From UBA10518 sp022837185 (lineage in GTDB: Bacteria; Desulfobacterota; Desulfobulbia; Desulfobulbales; Desulfobulbaceae): a stretch of 64,000 nt of DNA. Location: positions 1 to 64,000 of the forward strand of contig JAVEQK010000009.1 in the NCBI GenBank assembly GCA_034007705.1, given 5' to 3'. Under the pieces are notes generated by a model. That model had not been told where the DNA came from and ran no database searches. It saw nothing but the letters and a program-made list of their open reading frames with translations. This document shows positions 9,053 through 17,484 of the stretch, one piece after another (position 1 is the stretch's first letter; every line of letters starts with the position of its first letter). Both the position numbers and the translations under genes were made by a program.

Positions 9053-10434
9053 CCTCCGCGCCCCGCCAGATATATCCGTTCGTCGGCAACCAGCCTGTTG
9101 ATCATCAGGCCGGTCAGTATCTTGGGAAAGAAATAGGTTGATTTATGGGGCATGAACTCACCGCTGTCGGCAACATCGGTAACCTGGTGGACCCGGGTCG
9201 GGTTGAGGAGGAGGAGCAACGGGGTTGACCGGTCATCGTCAACACTTTTTTTAACCGCTACATCAATGGCTTCGTCTGGATCGCTGAAGTAGCTCATCAA
9301 CTTTTCGTCGAGGATGCGCTGGTGGTCGATGCCAAGAAGCTCATGGATGAGCAGTTCGGACAGGACAACCACATCAAGGTTTCGCAGCACCTCCCGTATC
9401 CGGGCCAGGACAGGATACTTTTCCCGGGGCTTTTTCAGGGTCAGCAGGAAACAGCGGTCCTCTCCGGCATGGTAGAGACCGAAAACAGGATCGGCGGAGG
9501 TCATCCGCCACTCATTCATCCGGGCGAGCGCCTCGGCAATCAGCCCTTCCCTGCTGGCGCCGCCTATCTCTTCAACGTGCAGTGCCTCTGCCATCCGGGC
9601 CGCGCACCCGTCGGCGGAGAGTTTTCCCGGAAAATCGAGGAGCCGGTGGGTGGGAAGGATGGAAAGTCCCTCGTCTTCCGCGGCGCACAGGTACATCATG
9701 ATAAAATTAAAGGGACTGTCCGGCGGCAGGGAGGGATTTTTCCGCACCACATTGTTCCGGTACTCCAGGGCCGTCGTGTACCGGTGGTGCCCGTCGGCGA
9801 TATAGACCGGCTGCCCGGCGAAGAAGCGGATTATGGTATCGATGGCCCGCCGGTCCGTCACCCGCCAGAGGGTATGGGTGTTGCCGAGATGGTCCCCGAT
9901 CGAACAGAGCGGATCAGGCTCCCTGGCCTTGCTCAGGGTTGTCATCACGGTCTGATCGCTGTCCTTGTAAATGGAAAACACCTTGCTGAACTGGGCCCGG
10001 CATTCATCCATCAGCCGCATGCGGTCAACAACCACCGATGGGAAGGTTTTCTCGTGGGGTTTGACAATGCCTGCCGAAAAGTCAGCCAGCTCCACCAGGC
10101 AGATAAAGCCGTTCCTGGTCAGCCGCCGTCCGGAGGGATGGGTATAGGTGATGGAGTAGAGGTACATGGCGGGCTGGTCGTCACGGACAAGTACGCCGCT
10201 GTCCATCCACTGTTCAAACAGGGTGCGCGCCTTTCTGTACCGGTCATCGTCTCCTTGGGAGCCCTGAGAGGTATTGCGCAGGTCGAGCTGAATCATGTTG
10301 TATATGTTCTTCTCGAGAAACCTGGCGCCGTCCTCCTCGCTGATCACATCGTAGGGAGGGGTCACCACTTCCTCAAGATTGTGTATTTTTTCGGGATTGA
10401 AGCGCAACCCATTGAACGGTGCGACAATGGCCAT
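9049..10434 (-). CDS. DUF1015 family protein
   Basis: A 461-residue protein of the DUF1015 family. It opens with the typical APFNGLRFN followed by EEVVTPPYDVIS, and contains the conserved YIADGHHRYTTALEYRN stretch near the middle. The family belongs to the ParB/sulfiredoxin-like superfamily, in which a serine kinase activity has been described for archaeal relatives; no function can be assigned here. It is soluble, with no signal peptide. It is the first gene of the minus-strand operon ending in comM and is divergent from queD, with 185 bases between the starts. Confidence 0.8.
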   Translation of the reverse strand: MAIVAPFNGLRFNPEKIHNLEEVVTPPYDVISEEDGARFLEKNIYNMIQLDLRNTSQGSQGDDDRYRKARTLFEQWMDSGVLVRDDQPAMYLYSITYTHPSGRRLTRNGFICLVELADFSAGIVKPHEKTFPSVVVDRMRLMDECRAQFSKVFSIYKDSDQTVMTTLSKAREPDPLCSIGDHLGNTHTLWRVTDRRAIDTIIRFFAGQPVYIADGHHRYTTALEYRNNVVRKNPSLPPDSPFNFIMMYLCAAEDEGLSILPTHRLLDFPGKLSADGCAARMAEALHVEEIGGASREGLIAEALARMNEWRMTSADPVFGLYHAGEDRCFLLTLKKPREKYPVLARIREVLRNLDVVVLSELLIHELLGIDHQRILDEKLMSYFSDPDEAIDVAVKKSVDDDRSTPLLLLLNPTRVHQVTDVADSGEFMPHKSTYFFPKILTGLMINRLVADERIYLAGRGG

Positions 10435-10619
10435 GAAAATATCTCCTCCGTATGGTCAATCCGAAATATTCCTGCTATATTGAGGAAAATCAGATGGAAT
10501 GTTCATCGAAAATAAAATGCATTTCCTCTTTACCATTGAATGAAGATGAGTTGCAAGGGGCTTTTGCCGTGGAGCGCCCCTCTCATCGGAAGAACAGCTA
10601 CGGCGGGGGTTCAATACAC

Positions 10620-10991
10620 ATGCTCGATATTTTCATTGATACGCATTTTTCCGGGGGTCATCATCTTCGCCAGTATCCAGGCAATTGTGAAAAGCCCCAC
10701 GGACACAACTGGAAGATCAGGGTGACGGTCCGGGCGACGAAACTGGACGCCCTGGGGATGGGAATCGACTTCAAGGTCTTGAAAAATATTGTCAACCGGG
10801 TCGTTGACGAACTGGACCACAGTGATTTGAACGAGCATCCCGCCTTCCGGGAGGTGAATCCCTCCTCCGAGCATATAGCCATGCATATTTTTTCCGAACT
10901 GAAAGACGGGCTGACCACCGACCGGTATTCCCTCCATTCGGTCGCTGTCCGCGAAACCGACACCAGCGGGGTGATATATTACGGTGAGTAA
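10620..10991 (+). CDS. queD: 6-carboxy-5,6,7,8-tetrahydropterin synthase
   Basis: QueD converts 7,8-dihydroneopterin triphosphate to 6-carboxytetrahydropterin in queuosine (7-deazaguanine) biosynthesis. The 123-residue length is typical. Zinc ligands are the His residues in FSGGHHLRQY and KPHGHNW, the nucleophilic Cys is in PGNCEKPHGH, and DELDHSDLNE carries the catalytic Asp/His pair. A reading frame extends 56 codons upstream, but family members begin at MLDIFIDTHFS, so I take the ATG at 10620. Its stop overlaps the queE start by 8 bases. I found no convincing preQ1 riboswitch in the upstream 185 bases. Confidence 0.9.
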   Translation: MLDIFIDTHFSGGHHLRQYPGNCEKPHGHNWKIRVTVRATKLDALGMGIDFKVLKNIVNRVVDELDHSDLNEHPAFREVNPSSEHIAMHIFSELKDGLTTDRYSLHSVAVRETDTSGVIYYGE

Positions 10992-11655
10992 CTCCCCCCT
11001 GACCGTCAGCGAACTGTTTTACTCGATCCAGGGGGAATCAACGCGGGCCGGACTGCCCTGCGCCTTTGTGCGTCTGTCCGGCTGCAACCTCCGCTGCCGG
11101 TACTGCGATTCCCACTATACCTGGGAAGAGCCCGGCCGGGAAACCACCCTGACCGAGATCCTGGGTTGGGTGGAGAAATATCCGGAGGTGCCGGTTGAAC
11201 TGACCGGGGGGGAGCCCCTGCTCCAGGACGGAATTTATCCGCTTATGCGGGAACTGGCGGCCCGGGGCCGCACCGTGCTGCTGGAAACAAACGGCTCTCT
11301 CAGCATCGGCAGGGTCCCGGAAGCGGTGACGGTCATTCTTGACCTCAAATGTCCCGACAGCGGCATGGAAAACATGATTGACTGGACCAACATCGGCCGC
11401 CTTGCCCAAAGGCGGAAAAACGGCTGCCGGGATGAAATCAAATTCGTGCTCAGTTCGGAACGGGATTATGCCTGGGCCCGGGAGGTCATAGCCGGATACG
11501 GACTGGCGGACCTGGCAGCGCTTCTCCTTTCCCCGGCGGACAAGCTTATGGCCCCCTCGCGGCTTGCGGAACTCATGCTTGCCGACCGGTCGCCGGCAAG
11601 ACTGCAGCTCCAGCTGCACCGGATCATCTGGCCCGCACGGGAAAGGGGGGTTTGA
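10984..11655 (+). CDS. queE: 7-carboxy-7-deazaguanine synthase (radical SAM)
   Basis: QueE rearranges 6-carboxytetrahydropterin to 7-carboxy-7-deazaguanine, the next step after QueD. The 223-residue protein has the family opening SELFYSIQGEST, the cluster motif GCNLRCRYCDSHYTW (CxxxCxxC with the radical-SAM 4Fe-4S Cys residues), and VELTGGEPLLQ. The start is GTG inside the end of queD, which indicates translational coupling. QueC and QueF are not in the window. Confidence 0.92.
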   Translation: MSNSPLTVSELFYSIQGESTRAGLPCAFVRLSGCNLRCRYCDSHYTWEEPGRETTLTEILGWVEKYPEVPVELTGGEPLLQDGIYPLMRELAARGRTVLLETNGSLSIGRVPEAVTVILDLKCPDSGMENMIDWTNIGRLAQRRKNGCRDEIKFVLSSERDYAWAREVIAGYGLADLAALLLSPADKLMAPSRLAELMLADRSPARLQLQLHRIIWPARERGV

Positions 11656-11716
11656 CAGAACGCTGCCTGAAAACGGGACCGCCGATCCGAGACGGATGCC
11701 GACCTCCTCCCGATCG

Positions 11717-12748
11717 TCAATCGCCGACAGGCCTCAGTCTTTCCCTGATTTCCGCTGCGGTCAGTTCTTTACTGCCATTGCGTTGCCGGGCGGAGTTGTC
11801 GTCCTCTCCCGCCAGGTCGGACAAACGGACGAAGCAGTTATGAAGAAAGGAGCCGGGCCCTTTCTTTCTGTCCACGCCGAAGCGGAACAGGGTGCGTTCC
11901 TCCGGTGAAAGGCTGCAGAGCAGGTTTTTTGTGGCCCATATCTCGCCGTTCCGGGCGAATGCGGCCAGGACGGAGGCATTTTTGACGGTGTCCCCCGGGG
12001 CGATGAACCGGAGACCGTCCCCTGTCATGATGGTCCCGAAAAATTCCCGGCCCGCTCCGATGCCGATATTGAGATAGAGATCTTTGCTCCAGCCCACTAT
12101 CTCCTGCCATTTCCGGTTGAACTTCTTCATAATTTCCCGAAGCTCCAGGGCACAGTCAAGGCCGCTGACCATATGGCTTTCCACGGGGCCGCCGATAAAG
12201 TAGCACAACAGACCGTCGCCCGGATGGACCCCGCATAACCCGTTGTGGGCCGCAATCACCGGACCGGCAGTCTCCCACAGTCCCGCTGCCAGGGCAAAAT
12301 ACTGCCAGGGTGGCAGTTGGGCGATTATCCTGTCCGCGTCCTGGAGATCCGCCCGAAGAACGCAGAGGTTGAGCAGGGAGGGCTTCAACGGGGTGCCAAC
12401 CGGACGCATGCCTGCCCCCGGCTCCGGGCCGCCTGATATGGTGGTTTCGGCGTCAGATGGAATGGCGGCGGTTTTGGCGGCGGAAGGGAAAGGAGATTCA
12501 AGGGGGCCGCGGTCTTCCTGGAAAAGGCGGGTGATTTCGGCCATGGACCGTCCCCGGCTTTTGAGCAGTTTCACCCTGTCGATCCGGGCGATGACTTCGC
12601 CGGGAAAATAGCCGATCTGTTTGATATTTCTGCTGTCCGGCGGAGGCGGGCCGACAATCGGTCTTGGCAGAATACCGAGCTTTATGTAATTATTTAGTGT
12701 TGCTCTTGATATACCTGTCCTTTCGATTATTTCTTTACTTGTAATCAT
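11717..12748 (-). CDS. MerR-type HTH protein fused to a class III nucleotidyl-cyclase homology domain
   Basis: A 343-residue fusion. Residues 1-75 are a MerR-like winged helix (SKEIIERTGISRATLNNYIK ... GYFPGEVIARID), followed by a Pro/Ala-rich linker to about 122. Residues 125-300 resemble an adenylate/guanylate cyclase homology domain: D134 in LRADLQD and D178 in HPGDGLL match the two metal-binding Asp, and LNIGIGAGREFFGTI followed by PGDTVKNASVL matches the C-terminal active-site strand. The usual Asn and Arg of VNxAxR appear as K256 and V260, and the base-selecting Lys is missing, so catalysis is doubtful and nucleotide sensing more likely. It is preceded by a long AT-rich region with repeated TTAAAC(T/A)GTC elements that may be its own operators. 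Confidence 0.65.
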   Translation of the reverse strand: MITSKEIIERTGISRATLNNYIKLGILPRPIVGPPPPDSRNIKQIGYFPGEVIARIDRVKLLKSRGRSMAEITRLFQEDRGPLESPFPSAAKTAAIPSDAETTISGGPEPGAGMRPVGTPLKPSLLNLCVLRADLQDADRIIAQLPPWQYFALAAGLWETAGPVIAAHNGLCGVHPGDGLLCYFIGGPVESHMVSGLDCALELREIMKKFNRKWQEIVGWSKDLYLNIGIGAGREFFGTIMTGDGLRFIAPGDTVKNASVLAAFARNGEIWATKNLLCSLSPEERTLFRFGVDRKKGPGSFLHNCFVRLSDLAGEDDNSARQRNGSKELTAAEIRERLRPVGD

Positions 12749-13384
12749 GGCATTTGCTTGCCTGTCGCCTCCCCCCGGTTGGCGGCCAAGACCAGTAAAA
12801 TTAAACTGTCCATAGAAGGCAAAAAAAACTCGGCCACAAGAGCTCTCCTGCCCTGTTTCTATTTCAACAGAAAAATCATCCCGGGGTCAAGAAAAATAAT
12901 TAAACAGTCCATTTAAACTATTTTGTACAGGTTAATTATATTTTTTCGACTGTCCAAATCTTTAGCTTAACTGTCTGTTTAATTGTATTTTTATTAAAAT
13001 AAACAGGCTAATTTTACTGTTTAATAATATTTTTCGGCAAAAATTGCCCGGATCACGACACAGCTGACAGAGTGGGACAACAAGGGGTTGGGCGGAGCGG
13101 TCATGGATGCAGCTGTGGACGGAAAGTGAAGTGTTCCGCAGCTGACAGCAATCCTCGGCGCTTATATCCGGTGCCAAAAAAATCTCCTGGACCGGGGACG
13201 CGAGACTTCCCTCTTCGGCCGAAATGACGGGAATACAGGTGGAAAGGACAGGAATCCGCTGAATCGGCCGGCTGCGGACCATGACCGGTCGGCGGGTGAG
13301 GGGAGGCGGCAATCTGAACAATCCATGGCAGCGGGCCGGCCGGAATGAAGGCTCGGCCCTGCCATTGCCCTTTGATCCGGGGGA
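12749..13384. promoter_or_regulatory. Long non-coding region with repeated TTAAAC(T/A)GTC-type elements
   Basis: 636 bases with no credible gene. The half nearest the MerR-cyclase gene (12797-13030) is AT-rich and holds related elements: TTAAACTGTCC at 12801, TTAAACAGTCC at 12900, GACTGTCC near 12948, TTAACTGTCTGTTTAA at 12967 (an inverted repeat) and AAACAGGCTAATTTTACTGTTTAA starting near 13002 (in parts). These look like regulator binding sites, most simply for the adjacent HTH protein. The half from 13030 to 13384 is GC-rich, and I see nothing in it beyond open frames without family resemblance. Confidence 0.45.
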
Positions 13385-15493
13385 TCAGCTTCTCAGGCGT
13401 TCTTTCAGGGCCTCGACTGAATTGACGGGCGCGCGGCAGGTAAAATTTTCACAGACATAGGCGGTGGCCGCTCCGTCCACCATGGTCACCTCCTCCATGA
13501 AGGGGAGATGTTTTGCCAGATACGCCTGGTTGGGACCGTTATCGGCCAGCAGGACGATTTTTCCCGGGTCATGGACGGAGTGGGCTGCGGCCAGCATTGC
13601 CCGGGTGTCATCGCGGCCGGGGGGGCCGGCAATGACAATCTGCCGGGGCTTGCGCTGCGTCAGCTGCCAGGCGGACACCATGAGCGGCAAGGCCTGGGGC
13701 TGGGCATTGATCATGGCGGCGAACGCCTCGATCGTTTCCCTCCCCTGCCGGCGCCAGTCGTCACGGGCGAGCAACTCGCCCAGCATCAGAAGATTCATGG
13801 CCGCCACGGAGTTGGGGGCCGGTTCGGCCCCGTCGTAGTCGCCTTTCATTCGGAACGGCAGGGTCCGGTCTTCAACCCCGTCATAAAAGCCGCCCTTCCC
13901 CTCGTCAAGAAACAACCTGATCTGTGATTCCGTCAGTTCGGCCGCCCATTGCAGCCAGCTTCTCTTCTGCGTGACCTGATGGAGATGGAGCAGTCCGGCA
14001 ACAAGAAAGGCATAATCGTCAAGCTGGCCGGCCAGTCCCCTCTCCTCCAGCCTGCAGCGGCGGAAAAGGGTCCCCTTCTCTTCGACATAAAGCCGGGTCC
14101 GGATAAAACCGGCCGATTTTTCCGCCGCCTCAATCCATTGCGGCTGCCCGAGGATGATTCCGGCCCGGGCCAGCGCCCCGATCATCAGGCCGTTCCAGCA
14201 GACCAGTATCTTGTCGTCCAGGTGCGGCCTTTTTCTCCGGGACCGCGCATCAAAGAGAAGCCGGCGCGATGTCTGCAGGACACGCCGTATTTCGGCCGTG
14301 GACAGGTTGAACCGGTCAGCGGCTTCACCAACGTCCCGGCTCCGGTATAGGATATTTTTTCCCCTGAATTCGCCATGGGGGTCTTCCGGAGCATTGCCCC
14401 CGGCCGCCACCCCGTAGCAGAAACTGAAAATCCGCGCATCCTTCTCGGGCAGCAAGGAGAAGATTTCCTCTTCCGTCCAGAGATAATACGCCCCTTCACG
14501 ACTCACCCCCGGATTGGAGGGATCCTCGCTGTCCGCATCTTCGGCGGAGTAAAATCCTCCCCCGGCATCGGTCAGGTCGCGAAGGACGTACCGGCAGGTA
14601 TCCGCCGCCGCATCGGCAAACAAGCGGTCCCCGCTGATGAGACAGGCGTCGAGGTACGAGGAGACGAGCAGGGCCTGGTCATAGAGCATTTTCTCAAAAT
14701 GGGGGACTCTCCAGGCCTGGTCCGTGGCGTAGCGGTGAAAACCGCCGCCGATGTGATCGTACACCCCGCCCCGGTACATGCGGCGCAAGGTGTGCAGAAC
14801 CATGTCCCGAGCGGACGTCTCCCCGGTGGTCTGCCAGTAATTGAGGAGGAAACTGAACTGCACCGGCCGGGGAAACTTTGGCGCTGAACCGAAACCGCCG
14901 AATTCCGGGTCAAAATCATTTCGCAGCTCGCTGAAGAGTGTATTCTGAACCGCGGCCTCAATTATTCCCTGCTGCTCCCCCTCCCCTTTCCGGGAGAGTT
15001 CACCGGTGAGGCGGGCGGCGACGTTTGCCAGATCGCTCCTCCTGCCGCTCCATGCCTCGTGAATGGCGGTGAGCAGGTCGGCAAACCCGGGCCTGCCGTA
15101 CATCGATTTCGGCGGAAAATAGGTTCCGGCATAAAACGGCTTGCCGTCCGGGAAAAGAAAAACCGACATGGGCCACCCTCCGCTGCCGGTCATCGCCTGG
15201 GTCGCCGCCATGTAGAACTGATCGATGTCGGGGCGCTCCTCGCGGTCAACCTTGACGCTGATGAACCATCGGTTCAGGATCGCCGCGATTTCCTGGTCGG
15301 CGAACGATTCATGCGCCATGACGTGGCACCAGTGGCAGGTGGAGTAGCCGACGGACAGGAAAACGGGCTTGTCTTCAACCCTGGCCCTGTCCAAGGCCTC
15401 CTCGCCCCAGGGATACCAGTCGACCGGGTTGTGGGCGTGCTGCAGAAGATAGGGGCTCTTTTCCCTGATCAGCCTGTTTGGTTTGGCTTCCAT
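13385..15493 (-). CDS. SPATA20/YyaL-type thioredoxin-domain protein (DUF255)
   Basis: A 702-residue protein of the family conserved from bacteria to human SPATA20. The N-terminal thioredoxin-like domain (about 1-170) shows HAHNPVDWYPWG, the CxxC-type motif STCHWCHVM and VDREERPD. The remainder is a six-hairpin glycosidase-like (N-acylglucosamine epimerase-like) domain, including VPHFEKMLYDQALL, YYLWTEEE and LDDKILVCWNGLM. Its physiological substrate is not established. The ATG at 15493 has AGGAGG 6 bases upstream; a TTG two codons earlier is less likely. There is no signal peptide. It follows yjbQ on the same strand at 65 bases. Confidence 0.88.
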   Translation of the reverse strand: MEAKPNRLIREKSPYLLQHAHNPVDWYPWGEEALDRARVEDKPVFLSVGYSTCHWCHVMAHESFADQEIAAILNRWFISVKVDREERPDIDQFYMAATQAMTGSGGWPMSVFLFPDGKPFYAGTYFPPKSMYGRPGFADLLTAIHEAWSGRRSDLANVAARLTGELSRKGEGEQQGIIEAAVQNTLFSELRNDFDPEFGGFGSAPKFPRPVQFSFLLNYWQTTGETSARDMVLHTLRRMYRGGVYDHIGGGFHRYATDQAWRVPHFEKMLYDQALLVSSYLDACLISGDRLFADAAADTCRYVLRDLTDAGGGFYSAEDADSEDPSNPGVSREGAYYLWTEEEIFSLLPEKDARIFSFCYGVAAGGNAPEDPHGEFRGKNILYRSRDVGEAADRFNLSTAEIRRVLQTSRRLLFDARSRRKRPHLDDKILVCWNGLMIGALARAGIILGQPQWIEAAEKSAGFIRTRLYVEEKGTLFRRCRLEERGLAGQLDDYAFLVAGLLHLHQVTQKRSWLQWAAELTESQIRLFLDEGKGGFYDGVEDRTLPFRMKGDYDGAEPAPNSVAAMNLLMLGELLARDDWRRQGRETIEAFAAMINAQPQALPLMVSAWQLTQRKPRQIVIAGPPGRDDTRAMLAAAHSVHDPGKIVLLADNGPNQAYLAKHLPFMEEVTMVDGAATAYVCENFTCRAPVNSVEALKERLRS

Positions 15494-15558
15494 GTCCAAC
15501 CTCCTGACGGCGGCAGATCTTATTCAAACGGCAGGGCGGCCCCGAGCGAAACGGGAAG

Positions 15559-15975
15559 CTATTCCCCGATTATCTTGACCAGTACCCGTTTCTTGCGCCG
15601 CCCGTCAAATTCGCCGTAAAAAATTCTTTCCCAGGTGCCGAAATGGAGCTTTCCACCGGTAACGGCCACAACCACTTCCCGGCCCATGACCTGCCGTTTC
15701 ATGTGGGCATCGGCGTTATCTTCATAGGTGTTGTGCCGGTACTGGGAAACAGGTTCGTGCGGGGCGAGTTTTTCCAGCCACACTTCATAATCATGATGCA
15801 GGCCGGATTCGTCATCGTTGATAAAAACGGAAGCTGTAATGTGCATGGCGTTGCAAAGGAGCAGTCCCTCTTTTATGCCGCTTTCAGCCAGGCACTGCTC
15901 CACTTGGGGGGTAATATTGATAAAAGCCCTGCGGGTCGGCACTTCAAACCAGAGTTCCTTGTGATAGCTTTTCAT
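15559..15975 (-). CDS. yjbQ: YjbQ/UPF0047 family protein
   Basis: A 138-residue single-domain protein of the UPF0047 family. Characteristic stretches are FINITPQVEQ, NAMHITASVFINDDESGLHHD, NADAHMKRQVMG and GTWERIFYGEFDGRRKKRVLVKI. E. coli YjbQ has a weak secondary thiamine-phosphate synthase activity, but the main role is unknown. The conserved His residues (MHIT, HHDYE, DAHMKR) and Glu are all present, so the putative active site is intact. It is possibly co-transcribed with the SPATA20-like gene downstream. Confidence 0.88.
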   Translation of the reverse strand: MKSYHKELWFEVPTRRAFINITPQVEQCLAESGIKEGLLLCNAMHITASVFINDDESGLHHDYEVWLEKLAPHEPVSQYRHNTYEDNADAHMKRQVMGREVVVAVTGGKLHFGTWERIFYGEFDGRRKKRVLVKIIGE

Positions 15976-16206
15976 ATCTTCCCTGCTGCATCAATGTTTC
16001 TGGTATATGTTCCTATAATAAGGGGATAAACAGGATGATCAGGATGACTCCTTCTCCGGCCGGCAACATTACAGGGCTGGACGGCGGGGCCCAATCGTCA
16101 CCCGAACGGGGACGCAAAAAGACGTTTTGGGAGGCAGCGGTAAGAGTAAAAGCCGGGCAGAGTCATCGCCTTGCTCCGGGACGACGGTTCCATCGCTCCC
16201 GAGGCC
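15976..16206 (+). other. Intergenic region with a TATAAT box and a GEMM-like GGGGACGCAAA segment
   Basis: The 231 bases between two minus-strand genes hold a plus-strand TATAAT at 16014-16019 with no clear -35. Further on is CGGGGACGCAAA at 16107-16118, closing a short CCC/GGG hairpin, and then AGCCGGGC at 16151-16158. These pieces recall the c-di-GMP-I (GEMM) riboswitch core, but the flanking consensus is poor. No plus-strand gene follows, and the region runs toward the XRE-PAS gene. An imperfect hairpin near 16173-16203 could end the XRE-PAS transcript. Confidence 0.2.
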
Positions 16207-17337
16207 CTATCGCGAAACCGCTGTTTTTTCCCTGCCCTTACCTGCGCGGCCTTCACTCATCTCCCTGACTTCGGTAATCCGGCCCCAGGACTTGCCTTCC
16301 CGGTCCAGAAGATTTTCACAGATCCAGCGGTACTGCCTGCCGTTGACATGCTGGATCACCAGCGAATCCTTCTGGTCGGCGGTATAACAGTCGAGCAGGA
16401 ACAAGCGCCATTCATCCTTGTTGACGATGGATTGTTCACACTTGGCCAGGAACTCCTCAATGGTCATCCCGGCCTGCTCCAGGTTCTCCTGGTCAAACAG
16501 TTGACGCATTTTTTTATTGGTGAAATAGGTGCCGCCGTAGTTTTTCGCCTCGAATTGTTTGGTGATGCTGATCGCGTAGGGAATGTGGTCCAGTGACAGC
16601 TTGAGCAGCTTGCTCAGGTCATGGGACCTCGTGGTATCGCGAATGGTGCAGGTCATGCCGTTGTAGGCGCCGTTTTTGATATGGGGGATCAGCCATCCGT
16701 CCAGATACACTTCCTGCCCGATCGGTGTCACCACCCGTATATTTTCATAGAAAAACGGTTTCATCGACTTTTTGGTCTTGACATACATTTTCAGAAATTC
16801 CCCGTATTCCATGTTGGGAAATTGATCGTGGACGGTCAGCACATTGACCCCGAGCAGCTTTTCCGGCGGGACGCCCATGATGACGTTTATGAACCGGTTG
16901 GCGAAATAGATCTTGTCGTCCTTGTCCATGACCAGGACCCCGGATTGCAGATTCTGGACGATATCCTCATAAAAATTCTTGGTTTCCACCAGTTCCTTTT
17001 CTATCCTCTGGTGGTCCATGACGTAGTGGGTCAGGCGGGCGATAAGTTTTTCGACGCTGTCGTCGGTGTCAAATTTTTCCTTGAGTTCCGGATCGAGATT
17101 GTTCTTGATCCTCCGGCCTATCATGAGAAACTCCTCATAGGGGCCGTAGAGAATGGCGGCGATCTGATTCTGCAGTTCAAGGGAAGCCGTCTTCGAGCCG
17201 CTCATGATGGCGGACACGTACGAGGGGGTGATGCCGAGCTTCTTGGCTATCTGGGCCTGGGAGCCGATATTTTTTTTATATTTCCGGTAAAAATATTTTG
17301 CCGCCAACCGAAAAATTTCGTGGACATCATTTTCCAT
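16207..17337 (-). CDS. XRE-type HTH and PAS-domain transcriptional regulator
   Basis: A 376-residue cytoplasmic regulator. Residues about 5-65 form a phage-repressor-like HTH (GSQAQIAKKLGITPSYVSAIMSG), followed by a helical linker and a PAS domain at about 115-235 (ILQNLQSGVLVMDKDDKIYFANR-like region). A second PAS-like segment lies at about 245-355 (LSLDHIPYAISITKQ). I took the ATG at 17337, which has GGAG 9 bases upstream, over one 12 codons earlier without a ribosome site. The signal sensed is unknown. Two direct TTTATACTTAT repeats lie just upstream, and the PilZ gene is divergent, so this protein may control both. Confidence 0.78.
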   Translation of the reverse strand: MENDVHEIFRLAAKYFYRKYKKNIGSQAQIAKKLGITPSYVSAIMSGSKTASLELQNQIAAILYGPYEEFLMIGRRIKNNLDPELKEKFDTDDSVEKLIARLTHYVMDHQRIEKELVETKNFYEDIVQNLQSGVLVMDKDDKIYFANRFINVIMGVPPEKLLGVNVLTVHDQFPNMEYGEFLKMYVKTKKSMKPFFYENIRVVTPIGQEVYLDGWLIPHIKNGAYNGMTCTIRDTTRSHDLSKLLKLSLDHIPYAISITKQFEAKNYGGTYFTNKKMRQLFDQENLEQAGMTIEEFLAKCEQSIVNKDEWRLFLLDCYTADQKDSLVIQHVNGRQYRWICENLLDREGKSWGRITEVREMSEGRAGKGREKTAVSR

Positions 17338-17375
17338 TTTGTTCGTCTCCGTGATATTGCTGAAGCCTAGCATGC

Positions 17376-17428
17376 TTTATACTTATTGTACATAAATTTT
17401 ATAAAAATACCAGTTATTTTATACTTAT
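17376..17428. repeat. Pair of TTTATACTTAT direct repeats
   Basis: Two identical 11-base copies lie at 17376-17386 and 17418-17428. Their starts are 42 bases apart, close to four helical turns. They lie in the divergent region between the XRE-PAS regulator and the PilZ leader promoter, immediately upstream of the regulator start. This is the arrangement expected of operators bound on one DNA face. Assignment to the XRE-PAS protein is inference. Confidence 0.4.
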
Positions 17429-17449
17429 GGAAATTTTATTTTGCAGGGT

Positions 17450-17477
17450 TTGACATCTCCCCAAAATAACGTATAAT
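17450..17477 (+). promoter_or_regulatory. Consensus sigma-70 promoter for the PilZ leader
   Basis: TTGACA at 17450-17455 and TATAAT at 17472-17477 are both perfect hexamers with a 16-base spacer. The predicted start is near 17484, about 225 bases before the PilZ gene. This is the best promoter match I saw in the window. Confidence 0.75.
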
Positions 17478-17484
17478 TAATCAT

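Noticed and set aside
10435..10619. preQ1 riboswitch before queD
   Set aside because: No AGAGGUUCUAGC-like core or A-rich tail is present.
12962..13365. Minus-strand frames in the long gap after the MerR-cyclase gene
   Set aside because: They have low-complexity composition, no ribosome site and no resemblance to known proteins.
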